Assembly: GCA_020350905.1 (NCBI GenBank)
Contig: CP070843.1
Span: forward strand, 3,419,669 to 3,430,867
Source: Deltaproteobacteria bacterium
Lineage (GTDB): Bacteria > Desulfobacterota > Syntrophobacteria > BM002
Direction of reading: 5' to 3'
DNA: 11,199 nt
Shown: positions 1 through 5,371 of the stretch, in pieces
How the letters are laid out: every line of letters begins with the position of its first letter
How positions within the stretch are numbered: position 1 is the first letter of the stretch
Translations under genes and position numbers: made by a program
The notes under the pieces: model-generated
Told to the model about the DNA's origin: nothing
The model's database searches: none
Seen by the model: only the letters and a program-made list of their open reading frames with translations

Positions 1-790
1 CCGCCATGATCAGGGCAGCAGGAAGGCCCTTATCGGCTACATCGGCTACGTAAACAAGCCAACTTTCGTCGGGCATGCGAATCACATCGTAGACGTCCCC
101 GCCAACAAACTTTGCTGGTTTGGATAATGCCCAGACATGACTCCTTGCTCCCAGCTCCGGTAGTCCGGGCCAGAAAAGCGATTGGATGTTGGCTGCGGCT
201 TCCATTTCAATCTGGATTCTCTCCTGGGTAAGTCGAAGGTCAAGAAATCTCGTTCTCATTATGGCAGTGCTGGCCAGGTCTGCAAAGCATTCCAAGAGCT
301 CCTCATCAAAGTCATCAAAACCCGGCTTGTCTTTGGAGTTGAGGACATTGATCACCCCGAGGAGGTCGCCACCATACAGGAGGGGAACGCAAAGGAGGGT
401 TCGGGTGACAAAGCCCGTTTCGTGGTCGGCCTGGCTGAAGAACCTTGGATCATTCTGCACGTCTTCGATGAGCACAGATTCACGGTTTTGAGCGACCCAT
501 CCCGCAATCCCCTCACCCATTTTCAATTCTACAGCACTCTTCAGGATTTCATTTGCTCTTTCGCCCAGTATCTCATCCTTGACGGCTGCGAACTCGAGAA
601 CGTCTCGTTGCTGATTGTACAGTAGCAAAGAAGCGGCCTCTGCGTTCGACACATTCTTAGCAAGGTCCAAGAGGCGTGGCAACAGTGCTTCAACCGATTC
701 CGTGTCAGCCAGAATCTGGTGTGCTTCCATCAGCCTTTTCAAAGGTCTGGGAACTGATCTGCTGCTGTCGCTGTGATTATCACCAGCCAT
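1..790 (-). CDS. GAF domain + SpoIIE/PP2C (RsbU-type) phosphatase, C-terminus cut by window edge
   Basis: I translated this frame by hand; it is open from the ATG at 790 to the window edge (263 codons), so the end of the phosphatase domain is missing. Residues about 30-180 look like a GAF sensor (GEGIAGWVA at 92-100, IEDVQNDPRF at 108-117, VPLLYGGDLLGVINVLN at 135-151). A helical linker with EMEAAANIQSLFWP (195-208) follows, as in RsbU-like proteins. Then come the SpoIIE metal motifs GGDVYD (230-235) and ADVADKGLPAALIM (249-262), which contain the Asp residues expected to bind Mn/Mg. Known role of the family: dephosphorylating a phosphoserine anti-sigma antagonist or similar partner under control of the sensor. 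The ligand and partner are unknown here. An in-frame ATG also occurs at 799, but 790 has GGTGG at a better distance (9 nt). The usual 'SGKG' reads 'ADKG', a mild variation. Confidence 0.9.
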   Translation of the reverse strand, partial: MAGDNHSDSSRSVPRPLKRLMEAHQILADTESVEALLPRLLDLAKNVSNAEAASLLLYNQQRDVLEFAAVKDEILGERANEILKSAVELKMGEGIAGWVAQNRESVLIEDVQNDPRFFSQADHETGFVTRTLLCVPLLYGGDLLGVINVLNSKDKPGFDDFDEELLECFADLASTAIMRTRFLDLRLTQERIQIEMEAAANIQSLFWPGLPELGARSHVWALSKPAKFVGGDVYDVIRMPDESWLVYVADVADKGLPAALIMA

Positions 791-808
791 GACAAGCATC
801 CACCGGAT

Positions 809-837
809 AATATGTTTTGTGGGGTGTAAGGTCGCAA
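809..837 (-). promoter_or_regulatory. candidate sigma-70 type promoter of the GAF-SpoIIE gene
   Basis: On the minus strand TTGCGA (837-832) is followed after 17 bp by CATATT (814-809); each matches 4 of 6 consensus bases. Transcription would start about 802, giving a very short leader before the ATG at 790. This is a match by eye only and could be chance. Confidence 0.3.
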
Positions 838-887
838 CTCCTCATTGAACTCTAACCAATAGATCCCAGAGTGACCAGAGCCAGAGG

Positions 888-984
888 GATTTTAGATGTA
901 AGAATGCAGATTTTGGATTGAGGAGCTCAGTGCCTCGCGGTAAGAAATGCATTTTTTCCTCAATCTGCAGTCTCCAATCTGAAA
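888..984 (-). repeat. ~97-bp palindromic intergenic repeat, copy A
   Basis: Read on the minus strand, this copy aligns almost end to end with positions 3337-3432 on the plus strand. It starts TTTCAGATTGGAGACTGCAG, has a centre resembling CGCGAGGCACTGAGCTC, and ends CTGCATTCTTACATCTAAAA. The two ends are imperfect inverted repeats of about 25 bp, so the element can fold into one long hairpin. It contains a short open frame, but this looks like chance coding inside the repeat. Size, palindromic form and intergenic position fit a MITE or REP-like element. No transposase for it is visible in the window. Confidence 0.75.
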
Positions 985-991
985 CCGGGAA

Positions 992-1008
992 CCCACCCGA
1001 AGGGTGGG
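992..1008 (-). terminator. short GC hairpin downstream of the HD gene; weak terminator candidate
   Basis: CCCACCC (992-998) and GGGTGGG (1002-1008) form a perfect 7-bp stem with a 3-nt loop, 67 bp past the stop codon of the HD gene. On the minus strand it is followed by TTCCCGGTTTC rather than a clear T run, so intrinsic termination is only possible, not shown. It also adjoins repeat copy A and could belong to that structure. Confidence 0.35.
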
Positions 1009-1074
1009 AGTCCGCAGGACAAATCATACATCATACATAGACTAACCCTGAGACTATGTTTTCTAGCGACTACG

Positions 1075-1941
1075 TTAACTACAGGTCCTGTAGATATGAC
1101 ATCCATGTTCCGCGCCGAAAACATTCGCATACAAATTGGCAATCCACTGCTTGCCTTCCTGGGTTACACGAAGATATCGTAAGGCCTCCTGAATGTATGG
1201 ACTCACCACATCCCAGTAGAATTTTGCATAGTTGTCGTGCAGGTCTCCGGGCCTCGTATAGCCAAGCGCCTCGTTGCCTCCTATTTCTTCAAACTCAAAG
1301 AACAGTGCCGGGGATTTGCGGGGCCGATTCGGATCTCCGAGCTGACCAATAAAATCGGCCGCTCGCACCAACCCCGGGTATCCCTTTGTGTCCTTGTACC
1401 AATCGTCATCGGGCACAGGAAAGCGGGTTATTTCTATGTATGAAGCAATCACCTCTGCGTCTATCTCCGCTACCATTCCCATAAGCATCCCTTTACCGAA
1501 TCGCTCACGCACAAAGAGCTTGCTACGGTCAACATGATACGGCGAGAGCACTGCATCGCTTGCCCCAGGCGGAACCTCTACCGCCTCATCACCGATACCC
1601 GTAGCTATCAATCCATCCTTATCATCCTTGCATATTCCTCTCACATACCCAATGTCGTGACACAGAAGCGCTATCATACAATGCACCCAGTCTCTGGGTG
1701 TAACACCCCCCTCCAGCAGGTGTTTCCCTTCTATGATTGCCTGCCCGGCCAAGGTCACCATTACCGTGTGTTCGACGTTGTGGTAGAGAGCATCAGAATT
1801 GGCAATGTTCTCGAGGGCGAGTCGCCCTGACCACACAATGATATTCCCGAGCTGCTGCTCTATATTGCTGTAGGTTCGCTCGTATGCCCTCCTGAGTTCC
1901 TCAACACTGAGGTCAATAGTGAGTTTTTGGAGATTCAGCAT
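1075..1941 (-). CDS. HD-domain metal-dependent phosphohydrolase
   Basis: The protein is 288 aa, with no signal peptide or membrane segment, so probably cytoplasmic. It carries YHNVEHT (53-59), LLCHDIGY (92-99) and AADFIGQLGDP (194-204). Together these give the H...HD...D metal-binding pattern of the HD superfamily (H54/H58, H95-D96, D196). The family hydrolyses phosphate esters, including nucleotides and cyclic nucleotides, but the substrate cannot be read here. It is not HD-GYP: the HHE...GYP signature is absent. The YHNxxH string resembles the first metal motif of class I cyclic-nucleotide phosphodiesterases, although their second motif (HDxxH) is not matched. The start is well supported: AGAGGAG (1955-1949) lies 7 nt upstream of the ATG. 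The gene is divergent from the kinase/cyclase genes and precedes the GAF-SpoIIE gene on the same strand, 284 bp apart. Confidence 0.85.
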   Translation of the reverse strand: MLNLQKLTIDLSVEELRRAYERTYSNIEQQLGNIIVWSGRLALENIANSDALYHNVEHTVMVTLAGQAIIEGKHLLEGGVTPRDWVHCMIALLCHDIGYVRGICKDDKDGLIATGIGDEAVEVPPGASDAVLSPYHVDRSKLFVRERFGKGMLMGMVAEIDAEVIASYIEITRFPVPDDDWYKDTKGYPGLVRAADFIGQLGDPNRPRKSPALFFEFEEIGGNEALGYTRPGDLHDNYAKFYWDVVSPYIQEALRYLRVTQEGKQWIANLYANVFGAEHGCHIYRTCS

Positions 1942-2009
1942 GGCCTAACTCCTCTTATTTTGTGTCACAGACCACCTCATTTATCCCCATCCGGAAACCA
2001 TGGATGTAG

Positions 2010-2172
2010 CTGTCATTCTGAGCAGTCCCGCCGTAGCGGGACGAGAAGAATCTCGTATTTACTGGATTCGCCCGGGATTCTTCCCGGAGTTTATCCCTTC
2101 GACAAGCTCCCCGTCACTGCGCACGGGACAGACAGGGCAGGCTCTGAGTACACCGAAGGCTCAGGATGACAG
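2010..2172. repeat. 163-bp MITE-like element with 14-bp terminal inverted repeats
   Basis: CTGTCATTCTGAGC (2010-2023) and GCTCAGGATGACAG (2159-2172) are inverted copies with one mismatch. Inside are a 7-bp hairpin, GTCCCGC-cgta-GCGGGAC (2025-2042), and a second imperfect inverted pair, CCTTCGACAAGCTC facing GAGTACACCGAAGG. It lies in the 633-bp gene-free stretch (1942-2574) between the divergent HD and PP2C genes. This is the familiar 'TGTCATTCTGAGC...GGATGACA' type of dispersed bacterial repeat. It does not encode a protein. Confidence 0.75.
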
Positions 2173-2350
2173 TAAGTAGTTTCCGGACGAACACTCATAA
2201 TGTACGGAAACGAAACAAAGCAAATTTCCGATCAGATCAGTGGGGAAGTGCGTACAACATCCTGATGCCGAGTGTACCACAAAATGTTGGAATCGGTCAA
2301 AGGACATTCGCTGGCTAAAACGATCGATACCGGTGTCTTTGTCGTTATGG

Positions 2351-2362
2351 AGCAGGCCTGCT
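2351..2362. repeat. 12-bp perfect palindrome AGCAGGCCTGCT
   Basis: AGCAGGCCTGCT is its own reverse complement and sits 212 bp before the PP2C start, in the divergent spacer. It could be an operator or a chance palindrome; nothing else supports a role. Confidence 0.3.
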
Positions 2363-2402
2363 GGAGGCTGCCGATTTTTAGCGAGTGAATATTGACCAAA
2401 AT

Positions 2403-2434
2403 TTTTGACACTGCCCCGAGTTTTGTGTCAAAAT
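2403..2434 (+). promoter_or_regulatory. promoter candidate overlapped by a 9-bp inverted repeat, upstream of the PP2C gene
   Basis: TTTTGACAC (2403-2411) and GTGTCAAAA (2425-2433) form a perfect 9-bp inverted repeat with a 13-bp spacer. The left arm contains a consensus -35 box, TTGACA (2405-2410). Eighteen bases on, the right arm overlaps CAAAAT (2429-2434), a 4/6 match to a -10 box. An operator laid over the promoter would fit repressor control of the plus-strand signalling genes. The leader would then be about 135 nt. The dyad is seen directly; the promoter and operator roles are inference. Confidence 0.45.
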
Positions 2435-2574
2435 GAGCACGAATGGATTTTCACTCACTTTCTTATTTATACGGGGAAAAGACCATACACTCATTCAGCA
2501 GATGATAAGCTGAAGAAAGGCCGGCAGGAACCTACTGAGATTTCATTTAACACTTTAATGAAAAGACGGGATCT

Positions 2575-3285
2575 ATGAAGAGCTTTGCAGTGAAACATCG
2601 AGGGCTGGTAAAGGAAGATAATCAGGATCTATTTTTTATAAAGGAATTCAACGACGGTTCTATCCTTCTGGCGGTGGCCGATGGGCTGGGTGGAATGGCG
2701 GGAGGAAAACGGGCCGCTGAGATGGCCAAAGAAAGCCTGGATAATTTCAACCCTGAGTGCCAGGCTGTGGAGGCCCATATAGAAGAATTGATGCAGGAGG
2801 CCAATCGGAGGATTATGGAGACGGTGGAAAAGGAGCCGGACCTGGAAGGAATGGGTACCACTCTGACGGCTGCCTATGTCAGGAATGGGATTGCCTGCTG
2901 GGCTCACGTGGGTGACAGCAGACTCTATCTTTTCCGCGGAGATGAGCTGCGCCAAATAACCGAAGACGACACCATGGCCGGTTTTCTCTTGTCAGAGGGT
3001 CAATTAACCAAAGAGGCGGCAAGAATTCACCCCGGGAATAAGTTTGTTTTTCAATGTATCGGCGGTTCTGGAGAATTTGAGGCAGATACAGGCAAGTTCA
3101 AAGTACAGGCGGGGGATCTCCTCCTTTTTTCCACAGATGGTCTCCACGACGAAGTGCCTGAAGAGGAGATAGTTTCCACTCTCAAGTCCGATAATGACCT
3201 GAAAGAAAAACTGGAAGCTCTCCTCTCTGCAGCTTTGGCCGCAGGCGGAAAAGACAACATAGCTGTGGTGGTGGTGGAGGTATGA
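2575..3285 (+). CDS. PP2C-family Ser/Thr protein phosphatase
   Basis: A 236-aa single-domain protein, the usual size of bacterial PP2C (Stp/PrpC-type) phosphatases, which remove phosphate from Ser/Thr residues using two Mn/Mg ions. The motifs appear in order: RGLVKEDNQD (9-18), VADGLGG (34-40), GMGTTLTAA (92-100), AHVGDSRLYLFR (110-121), FSTDGL (185-190) and GGKDNIAVVVVEV (224-236). All expected metal Asp residues (D15/D18, D36, D114, D188, D227) are present. The usual 'T.DHS/T' motif reads ITEDDT (128-133), a small departure. There is no membrane segment, so it is probably cytoplasmic. It is followed on the same strand, after 160 bp that include repeat copy B, by a Ser/Thr kinase. It is therefore the obvious candidate to reverse that kinase's phosphorylation. 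No strong ribosome binding site is visible before the ATG (only GACGGG). Confidence 0.93.
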   Translation: MKSFAVKHRGLVKEDNQDLFFIKEFNDGSILLAVADGLGGMAGGKRAAEMAKESLDNFNPECQAVEAHIEELMQEANRRIMETVEKEPDLEGMGTTLTAAYVRNGIACWAHVGDSRLYLFRGDELRQITEDDTMAGFLLSEGQLTKEAARIHPGNKFVFQCIGGSGEFEADTGKFKVQAGDLLLFSTDGLHDEVPEEEIVSTLKSDNDLKEKLEALLSAALAAGGKDNIAVVVVEV

Positions 3286-3336
3286 TCTACTCTTCTCTAC
3301 CGGAGTGAAGCAAGCCGCTGAAAGAGAGATTTATGA

Positions 3337-3432
3337 TTTCAGATTGTAGATTGCAGATTGAGGCTGCATGCATTGCTCACGGCGAGGTACTAAGCTCTTA
3401 AATCTACAATCTGCATTCTTAAATCTAAAATC
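3337..3432 (+). repeat. ~97-bp palindromic intergenic repeat, copy B
   Basis: This is the plus-strand counterpart of copy A. It starts TTTCAGATTGTAGATTGCAG and ends CTGCATTCTTAAATCTAAAA, with GGCGAGGTACTAAGCTC in the centre. The ends are imperfect inverted repeats of about 25 bp. It lies directly before the kinase gene. An in-frame ATG at 3368 inside it would add 26 residues (starting MHCSRRGTKLL) that resemble the chance peptide encoded by copy A (MHFLPRGTELL). Those residues are therefore repeat, not kinase. Confidence 0.8.
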
Positions 3433-3445
3433 ATACGGGGTCATC

Positions 3446-5215
3446 ATGAACGAACAAACAGAACGCAGACGCCATCCCAGACAGGTTTTGCCGACTCCAG
3501 ATGTTGGTATCGTCCATCCACATTATGTCGGGCTAGAGCCGGACCATGTACCAGAAGATGGGAACGATACCTTGCTCGTTTATCTGCTAAATATGAGTGA
3601 GGGCGGCTTTCTCCTGGAGTCTCTACAAAGATTAGAGGTCAATACTGAAATCGACCTATGGACGCGACTTCCCAATAAGAAAGATTGGCAAACATTCCGA
3701 GGGCGAGTTGTGTGGACAGAGTTGTCCCCTACGAAACCTGACTCCCACCTCTTGGGAGTGGAATTTCATGGACCAGTTTCGTTGGCAGAGCAGACGACAC
3801 GTGGGGTGGACGAAGGAAAAAGAAGGATGTACCCATCCGACTTGGAGTTTCTCATCAATACGCCTCTCCTGAAAGTCATCCCCATGGAGGCAAAATGTCC
3901 TCTGCTGAATTTTATGACCCCACAGCGCGTGCCCACCGGAACAAGATTCATTTCCCAAGGTGATAGAGGGGATACGTTCTATATTATTCAGGAAGGCACA
4001 TGCGTGGTCAATGTAGAGAAAAACGGCACCAAACATTGGATTGCGCGCCTTCGAGGCGGCGATATAGTAGGAGAGATCGCACTGTTGACAGGTGAGCCTC
4101 GAACCGCAAACGTTGATGCCGAAACAGATATGATTCTTTGGAGCCTGACCAGAGAGCAATTTGACTCTATCTGTTCTAAATATTCAGATCTACTTGATTT
4201 TCTTACCGAACTCGTCACTCATCGATTTACTACCGAAAAAGTGACGGCAAACAGAACTGTCGGGAAATACCTGATAAATGAACTGATAGGCCGTGGCGGC
4301 TGGAGCCTCGTCTACAAGGGCATGCACAAAAGCCTGAACATGCCGGTGGCGATCAAGATGTTGAAGCATGACATGGCTATGAACGTTGAATTTGCCGAAA
4401 AATTTCAAAACGAAGCCAGGGTCGTTGCCCTTTTGAACCACGATAATATCGTGAAAGTATATGACATTGAAGAATTGTACAGGACAGTTTTTATTATTAT
4501 GGAGTACCTCGAAGGTGTGCCCCTGGATCGAGTTCTAAATACCATGCCGAAGCTGCCCACATTCAAGGTATTAGACGTTCTCCTTCAAGTCTGTAACGGA
4601 TTAAGTTACGCCCATGAGCAAGGCATCGTTCATCAGGATATCAAGCCGGGCAATGTTTTCATCCAATCCGATGGTCGGGCGAAAATTGTTGACTTCGGGC
4701 TGTCGTGCCCGCCGGGGACCGTAGATTGCGGTTTACCGGGAACTGTATACTATATGTCGCCAGAACAAATTACGGGAGATTTCATTGACGAGCGAACTGA
4801 TATCTACTCGCTGGGAATCATGGCCTATGAGATGACCACCGGTCACAGGCCATACCCGGAAGATGACCTTTCCAAGTTAATGGAATTGCATGTTATCGAG
4901 GATATCCCAGATCCGCGATCCTTGGTTCCTGATCTACCGGACGAACTACACTATTTCATCAAGCGCGCCACCAGGAGAGATCCGGCCGCGAGATTCAAAT
5001 CCACCTGGGAAATCATCCGTGACCTCCAACCTTTTGCTGACAAAATTGGGGTAGAAAGGCGACCGCAGTTAGAGCAAAGGCGTAAAATGATGAGTCTGTT
5101 CTTGTTTTATCAGGAAGACCAACAATTGTTCTTGAATAGATTGGTAGAGAATTTTAACAGCGAAGTCAAAAAAATGGGTATAGAAATGAAAATAACAAAC
5201 GTGGATGAAGTGTAA
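3446..5215 (+). CDS. PilZ + cyclic-nucleotide-binding + Ser/Thr protein kinase fusion
   Basis: A 589-aa soluble protein with three domains. PilZ (about 1-115) has both c-di-GMP motifs: RRHPR (8-12) and NMSEGG (49-54). The cyclic-nucleotide-binding domain (about 140-260) has QGDRGDTFYIIQEG (171-184) and a phosphate-binding cassette, GEIALLTGEPRTANV (209-223), with the conserved E210 and R219. The kinase (about 273-530) has glycine loop GRGGWSLVYKG (282-292), K304 in VAIK, E323, HQDIKPGNV (396-404), DFG (417-419) and MSPEQ (437-441). The catalytic loop is HQD, not HRD, so this is a non-RD kinase; catalytic D398, K400 and N403 remain. A charged helical tail (about 535-589) follows. I start at the ATG preceded by CGGGG (about 7 nt upstream), because the 26 residues before it come from a repeat. 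It sits between a PP2C phosphatase and a cyclase. The expected job is to couple c-di-GMP and cAMP/cGMP levels to protein phosphorylation. Confidence 0.93.
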   Translation: MNEQTERRRHPRQVLPTPDVGIVHPHYVGLEPDHVPEDGNDTLLVYLLNMSEGGFLLESLQRLEVNTEIDLWTRLPNKKDWQTFRGRVVWTELSPTKPDSHLLGVEFHGPVSLAEQTTRGVDEGKRRMYPSDLEFLINTPLLKVIPMEAKCPLLNFMTPQRVPTGTRFISQGDRGDTFYIIQEGTCVVNVEKNGTKHWIARLRGGDIVGEIALLTGEPRTANVDAETDMILWSLTREQFDSICSKYSDLLDFLTELVTHRFTTEKVTANRTVGKYLINELIGRGGWSLVYKGMHKSLNMPVAIKMLKHDMAMNVEFAEKFQNEARVVALLNHDNIVKVYDIEELYRTVFIIMEYLEGVPLDRVLNTMPKLPTFKVLDVLLQVCNGLSYAHEQGIVHQDIKPGNVFIQSDGRAKIVDFGLSCPPGTVDCGLPGTVYYMSPEQITGDFIDERTDIYSLGIMAYEMTTGHRPYPEDDLSKLMELHVIEDIPDPRSLVPDLPDELHYFIKRATRRDPAARFKSTWEIIRDLQPFADKIGVERRPQLEQRRKMMSLFLFYQEDQQLFLNRLVENFNSEVKKMGIEMKITNVDEV

Positions 5216-5227
5216 TCTTTCCTATGA

Positions 5228-5270
5228 TTCCCCCCCTTCCATGGCGGGAGGAGGTTAGGGGGAGGGGGAA
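5228..5270. repeat. C-rich/G-rich inverted repeat after the kinase gene
   Basis: TTCCCCCCC (5228-5236) faces GGGGGAGGGGGAA (5258-5270); at least TTCCCCC can pair with GGGGGAA. A partial inner match (CTTCC with GGGAG) lies between. It resembles the common 'CCCCCTCCC' intergenic repeats and begins 13 bp past the kinase stop. It could slow or end transcription, but no T run follows, so I do not call it a terminator. Confidence 0.45.
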
Positions 5271-5327
5271 GCGGGGATGACCACTGGAAAGTGTCACTGT
5301 AAATTTTTAATTATACAAGAATAAAAA

Positions 5328-5347
5328 ACATTGAACAGTCTCAATGT
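5328..5347. promoter_or_regulatory. CRP/FNR-like dyad just upstream of the cyclase gene
   Basis: ACATTGA-N6-TCAATGT is a perfect 7-bp inverted repeat. Its core TTGA-N6-TCAA matches the spacing of the CRP/FNR superfamily half-sites (FNR: TTGAT-N4-ATCAA), although the inner bases differ. It ends 24 bp before the ATG at 5372, in an AT-rich leader. A TATACA sequence at 5312-5317 could be a -10 box; if so the dyad would lie in the early transcript and act as a repressor site. The dyad is seen; the binding protein is inferred. Confidence 0.4.
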
Positions 5348-5371
5348 GCATAGCATTGCGGGGCTTGATTG

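Noticed and set aside
182..625. Open frames on the plus strand opposite the left-edge gene
   Set aside because: They are antisense to the GAF-SpoIIE gene, whose minus-strand translation shows clear conserved motifs; the plus-strand peptides show none.
842..1142. Small minus-strand frames of about 60 codons between the SpoIIE and HD genes
   Set aside because: One is the chance translation of repeat copy A, and the other overlaps the end of the HD gene in another frame.
1075..1941. HD-GYP c-di-GMP phosphodiesterase, which would suit a PilZ partner
   Set aside because: The HHExxDGxGYP signature is missing; only the generic HD metal pattern is present.
2300..2574. Sigma-54 promoter before the PP2C gene
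   Set aside because: No GG-N10-GC arrangement with a TGGCAC/TTGC match was found; the sigma-70-like match at 2405-2434 is better.
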